The translations under genes were made by a program, and so were the position numbers. Below the pieces are notes generated by a model. The model was not told the DNA's origin and did not search any database. It saw only the letters and a program-made list of their open reading frames with translations. From contig CAKAKS010000295.1 of NCBI GenBank assembly GCA_916700875.1, positions 248,001 to 312,000 of the forward strand: DNA of 64,000 nucleotides. Direction: 5' to 3'. The stretch comes from Sebastes aleutianus (Eukaryota; Chordata; Actinopteri; Perciformes; Sebastidae). Shown here piece after piece: positions 1-11,766 of this stretch; within the stretch, counting starts at the first letter, position 1, and each line of letters starts with the position of its first letter.

Positions 1-275
1 TGACCTGAGGCTGGTTTAAATGTGGCGCATCGGCTGCTGATCTAAGGCTGGTTTAAATTTGGCGCTCCGGCTGCTGTCCGTGGTGCTGATCTGAGGCTAG
101 TTTAAATTTGGTGATCTGAGGCTGGTTTAAATTTGGTGCTCCGGCTGCTGTCCGTGGTGCTAATCTGAGGCTGGTTTAAATTAGTTCTTTGGCTGCTGTC
201 CGTGGTACTGATCTGAGGCTGGTTTAAATTTGGCGCTCTGAGGCTGCTGTCCGTGGTGCTGATCTGAAGCTGGTT
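1..275. repeat. minisatellite, about 49-bp unit (window edge)
   Basis: Five to six imperfect copies of a unit containing CTGATCTGAGGCTGGTTTAA and GGCTGCTGTCCGTGGTGCT. One internal unit is shortened (about 110-140). The array runs off the left edge, so its full length is unknown. Not coding. Confidence 0.85.
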
Positions 276-2364
276 TGCAGGATGGGAGTTGCATGGTGAG
301 CCTCTCCATGGTGGGACAGCAATTGTCTGCTTCGCAATTATCTAGAACGGTTGTGTGCGCAAAAGCGCGCGCTCATGTTTGGGGCGAGGCCAGTTGTCAA
401 AGCAGCGGTGGTATTTCCTCAACTGATCTCAACACGGCTGCCGGGCCACAAACGTTCTCATTTTACAGCTAAACCGTAAAAGATGATTCTGAGAAGGAGA
501 GAAATAGGCATTACAGTAACAGAATATTGATTCATATTTGATCAGCGCTGCCTAGTTTGACACTTAAATCTATAAATTCTCTCCAGACTGGCTGATTCTA
601 AGTCAATCTAATTGCAGGACACAATATAAGTCAACCTAACTCCTTTACTTGGACATGTTTTTCAGTGTATATGGATATTGTCTCAACATTCATTCTAGCT
701 TGAAAAGCTTTTTCGAACACAGCTGCGGGCCGCGGTATCAACATCCATTCAGCCAGCCACAGAGCTGAGAATGGCTGCTGCTGCTTCATCCTTCAAGGAT
801 GGCCAGACAATAGGCTGCTTTTGTCTTTTTTTTAAAAAAAAATTTTAGTGCTGCTGTGGACATGAGTAACATGCATACATTTGTCTGTGCGGGGGAGTGT
901 TTGTGCAGGTTAGCGGCTCCTCTGAGTGTGTCTGAGGGGGCTTGCGGTGTAGAGTGTGTGAGCACGCTGAATTACATCTGATGCGTAGGTGTGTCCTCTG
1001 AGACCGCGAGCAGCTCTTCAGGGGGGGAGCTTGGAGACAGCAGACGTGTAGTACCGCCTGCTGTCATGTGGGGGAGCAGTTGCTCTGTAGCTGCTAATGC
1101 TCCTGGATCTGCTTTTTTATTCAGCTCTCTAACACATTCCAAAGAACCTTCCTCTGAAATAGATGTGCTTTAGTCCCGTCAGCCGCTGTAATATAATCAC
1201 TTACCTCGGAGATGTTACCGATATCCATCTATGCAGTGGGCTGATTTTGCAGCTGACATAAAACATCCCATAGTCGCTGTTGCTATAGCAATCCTCCACA
1301 TCTCTAGCCGGACCCCTGCATGCTGCCACACACTTTGTCAAGGTGGATGGATTTCCAGACCAAAAAAAAAAAAAAATGGCCGTGTAAAGAGGTGGTTATG
1401 TCAGAGCTTGTTGGAGGGAAGGTTTGGGGTCATCAGGAGGCGACGGCTGCCGCTGCATCGTCCTTATCATCCCGTAAAAAGGTGGTCATCTTTCTTTTTT
1501 GTTTTCCGCTTCTAGTTTCAGCCTTTTCCTCCACCACTGATCGGGGGTAGTTATCACCCGGGGATTATACAGCAACTTTATCCATTATTCATGACTCAGC
1601 AAAAGTAATAACACTTCCTCCCAGGGCAAAGCAACCAACTCCTTTTTTTTTTTTTAGGGTGTTTATATTCCCAGAGGTCTCCATTATGAGTTATGAATCA
1701 TAATACGCCATGTGAAGTCCGGCCGTTGAGCTGGAGTGGTGAGCGTTCTCAAACTCACCGCTGCTACACCTACGCCTATTTGTTGAGCACTAACCGGGCT
1801 TTAATGTGACATCTCTTGTCTCGGTTTTCAGCCTGTAATCAATGCATTAACTCCAAAGCACCAGGAGACATGTCATCATTTCAGTAATTCATAATTCAGA
1901 CAGTGCTGCAGCAGCACTGATGCCAACACAGCTCTCACAAAACACCCCGACACTCTGTCCTCAGCATTCGGTGAATTTGTCACGAGTGTATGTGTGCTGA
2001 GTCATGCCTTCTGCTGACCGCCTGTAAACACACACTGACTGTTCACACCACTCCAGGTAAGTGAGTACTTCAACACACACGGGGGGAGGAGGGTGGGGGG
2101 TCAACAGGGAGAGAGCAGCTCTTAGATGTTTTCAAATGTTAAATTCAAAAAGCGCACAGAGGCCGAGCGACTCTCCTCCATCTCTGCTAGTTTGTTTACC
2201 GGCGTGGCGTCCCATGAATGCATCACCTGCTTATCAAGTTTACCTCTGTGGAGCGCACGTTGTGATTTACTCTGCAACATCGATGAATATCTGTGTGTTG
2301 ATCAAGCAGGAGGGGAAAAATAACACCACAACAGCTACTGTCGTATGGTCCTCCCTCTAGGTTG
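276..2364. other. intergenic, no gene recognised
   Basis: Non-coding-looking sequence with short A or T runs (829-846, 1362-1376, 1647-1656). Open frames of up to 99 codons show no family resemblance or splice context. No repeat family was identified with confidence. Confidence 0.5.
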
Positions 2365-2756
2365 ATAGTGGAGAGGAGGTCATGTTGCTCGGGCTCTATC
2401 TATCTCGACGTGGAGAGGAGGTTGTGTTGCTCTGGTCCTACCTATGAAGAGGAGGTTGTGTTGCTAAGGCTCTATCTGGTTGGCGTGGAGAGGAGGTTGT
2501 GTTGCCCTGGCTCTACCGGTTTGGCGTGGAGAGGAGGTTGTGTTGCTAAGGCTCTATCTGGTTTGCGTGGAGAGGAGGTCGTGTTGCTCTGGCTCTATCG
2601 ATCTGGCGTGGAGAGGAGGTTGTGTTGCTCTGGCTCTACCTGTATGGCGTGAAGAGGAGGTTGTGTTGCTAAGGCTCTATCTGGTTGGCGTGGAGAGGAG
2701 GTCGTGTTGCCCTGGCTCTACCGTTTTGGCGTGGAGAGGAGGTCGTGTTGCTCTAT
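2365..2756. repeat. 41-bp minisatellite, copy A
   Basis: About nine degenerate copies of a 41-bp unit containing GTGGAGAGGAGGTCGTGTTG and CTCTGGCTCTATC. Because 41 is not a multiple of three and the unit lacks stops, the frame rotates through WRGG, GEEV and VERR versions. This makes spurious open frames of about 96-125 codons. The same unit in the same orientation recurs at 62129-62685. Confidence 0.9.
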
Positions 2757-3840
2757 CTTCTATCAGTTTTTCCTTATCCGATGAGAGGGTCGTACTTTCA
2801 AGGACAGAGGGTGTCGTATCCTGTACAGATTGTAACAGTAAAATAACTATTACCTAAGTTTAATTAACTATCAATTTACCATTTATAAATTATGGTTATT
2901 GTAATTATTATTTGAGCATATTGAACAATAATATACAATATACATTTACCTCAAATAACTGAACGCAATTATTATAGAACTTAATGAAAAAAATGTAGTC
3001 TTATTGTATTATTATGCACTTATGGGATTGGAAATATGAATGCAGTTTTCCACATTTGAAACTCAGTCAACTAAAGCCACTGTATGAATCATAAATGATG
3101 TGATTGTATCATCTTTCAAACTATTCGGACATAAATGTTTTTTTGGGGTTTTAGAAAGCTCAGACAATCCTACTGGGAGCGCCGAAGCCAGAAATGTTCT
3201 ACTTCTCCACATAGTGACTTAAACAAGCATTTACTTCATGGAAAGATCACTTATTTGCATATCATGGATTTCCCCACAGACTGAGTAGAGCTCAAATAGA
3301 ATAGAGGAGAGCGATCGCTGTGTGACAGAAGAAAGGATTTTGATTCTTCTCTGCCACCCAGCCAGCTGGAAAATGGCTATCTAAAAGTTTGGCCGTCCAA
3401 CATAAAGCCTTAACATTATTCAGGCTTTTATTGTAGCAGAGACTCTGGAGATTTGATTCCATTTCTGTCTTTGTTTTATTTGTCACGAAGCAAAGCAGAC
3501 CTTGTATAATTCAAAGTGTGTGCTGAAAGTCTGTCCTCCTCCTCCGGGGATCATCCAATCAGTCTATAAATGAACAAAGAGTGTTTTTAGGCCATAACCT
3601 CCTGCTGCCAGCAGCCTGCCGTCTGAGGCTCTCACACTGTGACTCGGCTTGTTCTGCACCTGCTGACATACATACATACTGTATACATCCACAGGTTAAC
3701 TAGCAGCAGGTGCAACCTCCGGGGTCTGAGAAGTGAAGCCAATGCTGAAGTGCCTTAAACTTGCATTCTATCTAATAGCCATCAGGGGGCGACTCCTCTG
3801 GTTGCTAAAAAAAGTCTGATTAAGCTAGTTTCAAGTCTTC
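2757..3840. other. intergenic, AT-rich, no gene recognised
   Basis: AT-rich stretch, especially 2830-3050. Short open frames such as 3292-3486 on the minus strand lack any family signature. Nothing further is supportable. Confidence 0.5.
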
Positions 3841-4565
3841 TTCGTTTTCATCTTAGAACTTTAACCCTTTCACAGTGTGTTTTCACTTCATCAAAGTTAA
3901 TTATAACCATTTTGGTCGCCTTTAAACGTCTTATTCAACATTCAGTAGTACTTAGCTTCACCCACTCGTGTCACTTCTGGTTGCAAAAAAACAAGATGGT
4001 GACACAAAAACCAAGATGGTGACCAAAAACCAAGATGGAAAACGGCCAAAAACCAAGATGGTGACCAAAAACCAAGATGGTGACCAAAATCCAAGATGGC
4101 GACAGCCAAAAACCAAAATGGTGACCAAAAACCAAGATAGTGAACAAAAACCAAGATGGTGACGGCCAAAAACCAAGATGGCGATGGCCAAAAACAAAGT
4201 TGGCGACAGCCAAAAACCAAGATGGCGACGTCCAAAAACAAAGATGGTGATGGAAAAAAGCAAAGATGGCGTCTGACAAAAACCAAGATGGTGACGGACA
4301 AAAACCAAGATGGCCACGGCCAAAAACCAAGATGGCGATGGTTGAAAACCAAGATAGAGACGGCTAGAAACCAAGATGGTGACGAGCGAAAACCAAGATG
4401 CTCACGGCCAAAAACCAAGATGGCGACAAGCAAAAACCAAGATGGCGACAAGCAAAAACCAAGATGGCGACGGACAAAATGCAGTACTGAAGGCTTCAAA
4501 ATAGCAGTCCACAAACCAATGGGTGATATCACGGTGACTACCTCCACTTCTTATAAACAAGTCTA
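3841..4565. repeat. dispersed repeat with internal AAGATGGC minisatellite, copy 1
   Basis: A left flank (about 3855-3945, CCCTTTCACAGTGTG...) and a right flank (about 4475-4560, GGTGACTACCTCCACTTCTT) match the flanks of the array at 8441-9550, so the array sits inside a dispersed element. The core (3990-4475) has roughly 24 degenerate 19-22 bp units of the form AAAACCAAGATGGYGAC. Each carries AAGATGGY, resembling the YY1 consensus AAGATGGCGGC. Open frames of up to 201 codons across it are repeat artefacts. Confidence 0.8.
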
Positions 4566-4649
4566 TGCTGTCTCTGTGGACTTCTCCCTGCTCAACCCAG
4601 TCGCCAAAATAAAATGTTGCCTTTGTACGTTTCTGCAAGCATCGGATAC

Positions 4650-4930
4650 GTTGAATCTTGACGTTTCTGAACCAGAAATACGTTTCATATCAACATTTCT
4701 ACATACGTGTTTATGAACGTTACGGTGTTGTAACCGAAAATGCATTCTCAATGACGTTTAGGTTTAGGCAACAAAACTACTTGGTTAGGTTTAGTACAAG
4801 ATCATGTTTGTTTAAAATAAGTCCAACTCTTTTGGTTTCACATGAACACCAGTCTCCTGGGTGAAAGTCCTGTGTTTAACCCATCGATCCACCCCAACCT
4901 CCTCCCTATATGGAGATATGTGGACTTTGA
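4650..4930. repeat. dispersed teleost-type repeat fragment
   Basis: Contains GTTTAGGTTTAGGCAACAAA and the phrase CACCAGTCTCCTGGGTGAAA, both of a kind I recognise as repetitive in fish genomes. The first motif is the likely seed of the 30-bp minisatellite at 6087-6462. Family name not known. Not coding. Confidence 0.45.
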
Positions 4931-6086
4931 TTAAAAACTAACTGAAGATATAAATGACAACAAATGAAGATGCATTTCCCTTGAAACATAATTGACGATG
5001 CTGTTTCGTTGTATTGAAACCAGGCTGCCCTGCTCCGTCCATCTCTCGAGCAAAGCTCCATCACTACCCTGCTACACACCACCACATGCTGAGTTTCGCT
5101 GGGACCCCCCTCCTGCTCACATCTGACCCTCCCTTCCTAGTAGTGGACCACAGCCACCTTCCCCCCCATACATTGCTTGTTTCACAACAGAAGCCTGTTG
5201 ATACTCCTCCTCCTCTTTGGTTGGATCACGTATGATCCAACGGAGCCCATCTGTTTCTTGAAGCATGTTATAAATAATCCACGGTCCGTGATGCATGGTA
5301 TCAATATTATATAGCAGCGAGCACGTCTCCAAATCTTGAACAGTATCGGGTGCCAGGTAGTAGTAAGAACAGAAGAAACAATAATATATCAATATTATGT
5401 GTCTCAAAACAGTAATGTGCCACCTCAGGACATGGATATATATGCTATAGGGCTGCATGAGTTGGTAATTCTTAAGTTTGGCATGTTAAAAACCCTCTTC
5501 AGACTCTGAATCAAACTGTTTGTCCCTGCAGCCAGAGAGCCCACAGGAAACGGTTCCAGGCTCCCGTCAGCTTGCGTCAGCGACGATGAGCTCAACCTGG
5601 CTGTGATTTTCATTCTGACATGGACGACACGTCTCCATCTCAAAAAGGAGAAAAAAGGCTCCCTTCCACCTCCTCATGAAAACTAATTTAACACAGCGCT
5701 CTAAATTTAGCATTGCAGCTGTATCCTGCTCGCTGCTGGATTTGATTTTAATGTTGCATGGAAAATTCCTGCCATAATGGCAAACTGTTCATTCAGTTTG
5801 TAGCGGTTTGGCTAGGAGCCAGTCAGGGACAGAGATCAGGTTGTTTAGGTATAGGTACCAGTCAACCCTACAAAGAACCCATGTTTTAGGTACATGACCC
5901 TGAAAGAACAACCAGATAGCTCAAACACCAGCAGACAACAAGCAATACAAAGCACACATTATTTCTGTAGAAAAAGGTTTCCCACAAAACACATTTCAGA
6001 AAGGAAACGGGTATTATACTCTACAAAACATTTTCTAGGTGACAGGATTGTCACATCTGAACATTGAAGTTCATTGGGGTCATAAA
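4931..6086. other. intergenic, no gene recognised
   Basis: Minus-strand frames at 5117-5458 and 5425-5643 have no recognisable domain or splice context. No clear repeat was seen. Confidence 0.45.
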
Positions 6087-6462
6087 ATAAAACTACAACT
6101 TCTCTAGGTTTAGGCAACAAAACTACAACTTCTTTAGGTTTAGGTTACAAAACTACAACTTCTTTAGGTTTAAGCAATAAAACTACAACTTCCATAGGTT
6201 TAGGTAACAAAACTACAACTTCTATAGGTTTGGGCAACAAAACTACAACTTCTTTAGGTTTAGGTAACAAAACTACAACTTCTTTAGGTTTAGGTAACAA
6301 AACTACAACTTCTCTAGGTTTAGGTAACAAAACTACAACTTCTTTAGGTTTAGGTAACAAAACTACAACTTCTCTAGGTTTAGGTAACAAAACTACAACT
6401 TCTTTAGGTTTAGACAATGAGACTACAACTTCTTTAGGTTTAGGGAATAAAACTACAACTTT
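6087..6462. repeat. 30-bp minisatellite
   Basis: About 12-13 copies of a 30-bp unit made of AACTACAACTTCTTTAGGTT and TAGGTAACAA. Since 30 is divisible by three, one frame on each strand stays open with a 10-residue repeat (GNKTTTSLGL on plus, PKEVVVLLPK on minus). There is no start context, codon evidence or flanking exon to suggest a real protein. Confidence 0.92.
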
Positions 6463-8440
6463 GTGTGAGTGAAACAATAATGTCCACTCAAGAGACTGTC
6501 CTCCCAAGAAAAGTTATTTCAGCAAATGCCCCAAGACAACATATGATTACGTTCAAGCTACAAAGTCCTGGAGCGGCTGGAGAAATTATGACTCTTGGAC
6601 ATCGGGAGTAAAGGAGGAAGTGTGGCGATGTTGTTAAAGAACCACAAACTCCAGAGAGGATGGAGACCGGGGTGCATGGATGGGACGGGAGACTGCTTTG
6701 TTTCCTGTTTCCTACCGACAGTCAACGTTGGTTTCTTTAAACCATCACTGCGTTTGTTCTGAACCAAGACATTTTTGTGCCTAAACGTAACCAAACCTGA
6801 ACCACAGCAAGGTCAGATACAAATATCTTTCAAAAGTGATGTCATGGTTTTGGACAGACCGAGGATGTCGTCTGGCTGATGTGGTATGAGTCATTCTAGA
6901 GGGCAATGACAAGTGGGTACTTGGTGCTCCTCAAGGTCCAAGGATTTGAAATCTCTGAAAAGCGAATACTGTAGGTTGTCAGAGCTTTTGGTGATTCATC
7001 GGTGCCTTCAAACAAGGTCATGTATGAGTTTATATAACTTTAACTCTAACTCTTTAACGGTCAAGAATTAACCTTGAAGCCAGACTTTGACATTCCCTCA
7101 TTTCTTGTTCTGAAGCATGCCATTAAAATGCAGATAACAACAAGTTTATTCAACTCTATTTTATCATTTAGATACAAGAATGTTTCTGTAGCCATACAGA
7201 GAACCAGAGTTCTTCCTCTCCGTCCAGCAGCAACACTTAAACACTTCCTTCATGTACTGTACAGTGTGTGTACAGCTGGAGGCCACTGTAAATTGAAGAG
7301 CTGACTTCCACTGGAGACACAACTCTAATTCTATAGTCTTGTCATCTTTCGCTCGCCTCTCTTCTTCTGCCCAACTGTCCAATAAAAAAGTCTATAAGAA
7401 ATATGGATAAAATTAAACTGCCTCTACCGTTTTAAAGCAACAACAAAGGGAGCTCATGGACAAACAGCTGGAGTTGTTTAATGCGGCGTGTTGTCATGGT
7501 TTGAGTGATATTGACATCTTGGCTGATGACGGCCTGGAAGAGAAACACTTCCATCGACCCGGCTGGCCCCCGGAGCGCCGACGTGCCGCTCGGTGCCTGA
7601 TCAGAGCTGAGCTCTGAGACCGATTGACGGAGCTCAGAGGAGCCTTTCCTGGCCACTCAGCGCGGTGCTGATACGCCCATTTAAATGGAGGGACAAGGGG
7701 GCATCCCTCACTGTCCATTACCATCCCGACGGGCCTGGAGCGTGGGTCATTAAAGGCTGCTTTACAACAAGGGCATGTAAATGGAAGGTCTCCTGATGGT
7801 TAGGTACTGTAGGAGGATAATTAGTCATGTGTCAAATGATTTGGTATTAATCCTGCTGTAAATATGAGGGCGTTTTTAATCCATTAGCATGGTGGGGTAT
7901 GAATTTATTCTTAATCACTTCTGACAGACCTGATGGAAGCAATGTTGTCCCTCTGCCCCGTACAGCGACGTACTTCAACAAGTTGGAGAATAATGATGGT
8001 TAATGGTTTAGGGACATAACTCAAAAAAAAAATGATGCATGATTTTGGTGTGAACAGAAAATGTGTTCTGAACAGACTTTATATGGTAATATTAATCATG
8101 CTAGTGGCATGGCTCTATGAATGGCAATGTTTGTAGGTCCAGACTGAAATATTTCAACAACTATGGGATGGGTACGTGTGTCGTAGCTTGACCAGCAGCT
8201 CCACTACGGGAAGCTTTCCGGTGTCGGTACATAACCGTATCCCTGCCGTTTATCACGGTTAACATAACTGTTAAATACGTTAAGCTCTGAATTCAGCACA
8301 GTTATCGGTGGGCCCATTGGTTGTGTTTACTGACAGAGAGGAAGAATCTTGTTCATGTATGACGTTGTTTTTCTGCCTGTGACAGATCGCTACCACGGCG
8401 TTGTCCGGTCTGAGAGTTGTCCGTGTTTTCGTATTACAAC
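6463..8440. other. intergenic, no gene recognised
   Basis: Mixed unique sequence. Minus-strand frames at 6558-6794 and 7432-7724 carry no known motif. Nothing else is supportable. Confidence 0.45.
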
Positions 8441-9550
8441 GTTAACCCTTTCACAGTGTGATTTCACTTCGTCGAAGTTAATTGTAACTTTTATTGGTCG
8501 CCTAAAAATTGTCTCATTCAGCATTCAGTTGAAATGCAAAGATGGTGACGGAAAAAAAAACAAGATGGTGATGGCCAAAAACCAAGATGGCAATGGCTGG
8601 AGAGCCAAGATAGAGACGGCCAGAAACCAAGATGGTGACAAGCGAAAACCAAGATGGCCAAGGCCAAAAACCAGGATGGCCACGGCCAAAAACCAAGATG
8701 GCCACGGCAAAAAAAACAAGATGGCCATGGCCAAAAACCAAGATGGCCACGGCCAAAAACCAAGATGGCCACGGCAAAAAAACCAAGATGGCCACGGCCA
8801 AAAACCAAGATGGCCACGGCCAAAAACCAGTATGGCCACGGCCAAAAACCAGGATGGCCACGGCCAAAAACCAAGATGGCCACGGCAAAAAAAACAAGAT
8901 GGCCATGGCCAAAAACCAAGATGGCCACGGCCAAAAACCAAGATGGCCATGGCCAAAAACCAGGATGGCCACGGCCAAAAACCAAGATGGCCACGGCAAA
9001 AAAACCAAGATGGCCACGGCCAAAAACCAAGATGGCCACGGCAAAAAAAACAAGATGGCCACGGCCAAAAACCAAGATGGCCACGGCAAAAAAACCAAGA
9101 TGGCCACGGCCAAAAACCAAGATGGCCACGGCCAAAAACCAGGATGGCCACGGCCAAAAACCAAGATGGCCACGGCAAAAAAAACAAGATGGCCATGGCC
9201 AAAAAACAAGATGGCCATGGCCAAAAACCAAGATGGCCACGGCCAAAAACCAAGATGGCCACGGCAAAAAAAACAAGATGGCCACGGCCAAAAAACAAGA
9301 TGGCCACTGCCAAAAACCAAGTTGGCCACTGCCAAAAACCAAGATAGCCATCATGGCGACAAGCAAAAACCAAGATGGCCGTGATGGCGACAAGCAAAAA
9401 CCAAGATGGCCACAGCCAAAAACCAAGATGGCGACAAGCAAAAACCAAGAAGGCGATGGCCAAAATGCCGAACTCAAGGCTTGAAAACGGCAGTACACGT
9501 GGGTGATGTCTTGGTGACTACATCCTCTTCTTATCCACAGTCTATGGTTC
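8441..9550. repeat. dispersed repeat with internal 22-bp AAGATGGC minisatellite, copy 2
   Basis: Left flank 8445-8530 and right flank 9465-9550 are homologous to those around 3841-4565. The core (about 8535-9465) holds about 42 units of 22 bp reading CCAAAAACCAAGATGGCCAC plus GG, far more uniform than copy 1. The rotating frame, without stops on either strand, produces spurious frames of 250-344 codons (KTKMATAKNQDGHG on plus, AVAILVFGRGHLGF on minus). These are not genes. The GCCATCTTGG on the reverse strand resembles a YY1 core. Confidence 0.9.
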
Positions 9551-10539
9551 AAATACAGATAATAATAATGCTACTTCATGCTAACTAAGGTATGTGGCTA
9601 CAGAAGCTTTTTTGTAAAATTGTGAGTAAACTAAAGAACTGTGTTGCACACCCATAACGGCACAATTTGGCCGAGGTACTGTGAGACGTGTGGTGTGTTG
9701 CAGATTCTACTGTAAGATGGAAATGTTGCTCCAAGCAGACTTGATGCCCACATACATAATTCAGGGAATCAAGGGCGACCAGCTCTCCTGACGTGTTCAC
9801 GGTGAAGCCCGAGGCCCTTTTTATCGAACCAAGACAACTCTTTACTGCACCGTTTTCCTTTAAATGGCCGTATTCTCTCGACTGTACACATTTATATTCC
9901 ATTTATTGCAGCTGTAACAGGGAGACGTCTTCGTAAAGTGGAGGGCCGTACCAGTCGTCCTCACGGCTCTGATGTACGGGGAAAGGAAGAGGCGCTTTGT
10001 GGGACACTTGTTCACACACATACTGCCGGCTTCAATGGAAGCTTTAAGCCACGTAGTGTACGCCTCAAAAGAGGAGAAGATTAACAGCGAGAGATAAAAA
10101 GATTCAGAGAGAAGGCTCTGAGAGAGCGTGCAGACCGTGGAAAATGAGATGCTGATGCTCTGTTAGCTCATTTGTCACTGTTCTCCTTCGCAGGAAAGCC
10201 CCTGTAAAGTATTCATGGGCTCCCTTTTACTTTACATTCTCCTCTCTGCATTAGATCACTATTGACTATCGCTGAGACCTCCATGGCAAAGAAATCTTTG
10301 AGAGAACAGCGACGACGCGCCAGTGTGATGTCGCAGCTGAGGCAGAATGTCTGCTGGGGCATACCGAAACGACTATTCCCTCGCCAGTTTAACACCGGCT
10401 GTGTCTTACAAGTGGAAAAGCAAGGTGGAATAGATATAGATGTGATTAAAAATTAAGTCAGGAATCAATTCCTGGCATAAATAATTCAACAGACCAGCGC
10501 AGGCTCAAATTAAAAGCATACAGCATTATTAAAGAAAGA
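9551..10539. other. intergenic, no gene recognised
   Basis: No domain, exon or clear repeat was identified. Confidence 0.45.
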
Positions 10540-10870
10540 ATGAGATTGCGGATACAAGCGGGTAAAATTAGTTTTTCGTCGTAGAGCGTCTACGGAGGGG
10601 GCTCCGAGTAGAGACGCTGCTCCTTCACGTCGAGAGGAGCCAGTTGAGGTGGTTTGGGCATCTGATTTAGATGCGTCCTGAGTGCCTTCCTTTTGAGGTT
10701 TTCCATGCACGCCTAGGAGACTCCTTGGTAAACCAGAACAAGCTGGAGAGGTTACATATCTCATCTGGGTTGGGAAAGACACTCTTGGAGGAGCTGGAAA
10801 ACCTTGCTGAGGAGAGGGATGTCTGGATGAGTTGCAGAAAGTGGTTGGATGGACGGACAATATTATTCAT
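10540..10870 (+). pseudogene. LINE remnant, 3' end of a reverse-transcriptase ORF
   Basis: The plus-strand DNA and its broken translation (MRPECLPFEVFHAR ... LLEELENLAEERDVWMS) resemble the C-terminal tail found in many fish non-LTR retrotransposon ORF2 proteins, of the form RMPP-LPLEVF-A ... EEL--VAGEREVW. The DNA phrase GAGGAGCCAGTTGAGGTGG belongs to the same tail. The first half (10540-10670) is in another frame and interrupted, so this is a dead 5'-truncated copy. Family (RTE- or L2-like) not determined. Confidence 0.65.
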
Positions 10871-11607
10871 ATTTGCTATTCATCCCGAGGGGAACATGAA
10901 CGTCTGCACCACGTTTGATGACAATCCATCCAATTAGTTGTTGGTATTTTCATATGTGACCTTCACGGCAGCATTGGATGAAAATTCAGGAACTAATAAG
11001 GAGAAAAAAAGACATCATCTTGGAACCATGAACGTCTGGACATCAATTTGTGCCCATCCATTATGCAGATGTTGTCTCCAAAGCGATAGAGTTGTACTCA
11101 CGTTTACACACGTGGCACAACAGCAGTCATTTCATTATTATTACGTTTGATAAATCATCCCCAACGTAGAGACAGGATTGATCGGGATCTAAAGGTAAAT
11201 CCCAATCTGTAGGCTACTTTTCTTCACCTCAGACAGGAGGTCACCCAGCTCAACGCCTTGTCACGGCCGTCGGCGTTAGATACCAACGCTTAAGGCGTGA
11301 GACGCACCAAGCTTTCCAGTAAGTAAACCCATCCGCGTTAATATTAAACGCTCAGGGAAAGTCCGCTGATAGTGTGGTGACGTAGCTTTTAGAGCAAAAA
11401 GACACACTCCGGGCGGGTTTGAAGGTGGATGGGTCCAACAAACTTAGGCTTACATCCAGGAAACTGTTGTTCATGTCCCTTGTTCACGGCGTCATTTTCA
11501 CTGTACAAACGTACTAGTTTTAAGCCCAACCATGTTGTTTTTTCCTAAACCTAATTATAGTGGTTTTATTGCCTTAAACTAAGTAAGTGTTTTTGTTTAC
11601 TTCAAAA
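10871..11607. other. intergenic, no gene recognised
   Basis: Nothing recognised except CCTAAACCTAATTATAG-type phrases near 11550 that are common in fish repeats. Confidence 0.4.
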
Positions 11608-11766
11608 TAGGGATGCACCGATACCACTTTAATGGACCCGAAATTGAAAGATGTTTAACGTCATGCTGCCTTAAAGTGGCATCGGTGCCGTTGTATCGGA
11701 GCCGTTTTGCGAGTACGAGTACAAGAGCACAGTATCGGACCCGACACTGGTATCGCTGCATCCCTA
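11608..11766. mobile_element. hAT-type MITE, GATGCACCGATAC family, copy 1
   Basis: Bounded by TAGGGATGCACCGATACC and, inverted, TATCGCTGCATCCCTA. The interior shares TTGTATCGGAGCCGTTTTGC and GAGTACGAGTAC with copies at 24505, 35490, 37255 and 54082. It is shorter than the full-length copies (about 240 bp). The flanking 8-mers (CTTCAAAA and GTTTGTAC) do not match, so the target duplication is lost or the copy is rearranged. Confidence 0.75.

Noticed and set aside
3942..4716. Frames of up to 201 codons across the first AAGATGGC array
   Set aside because: Tandem-repeat artefact; the edges are dispersed repeat sequence.
8349..9552. Open frames of 250-344 codons on both strands
   Set aside because: They follow a 22-bp tandem unit that has no stop in most frames; the peptides are pure repeats in rotating frames, with no start context or domain.
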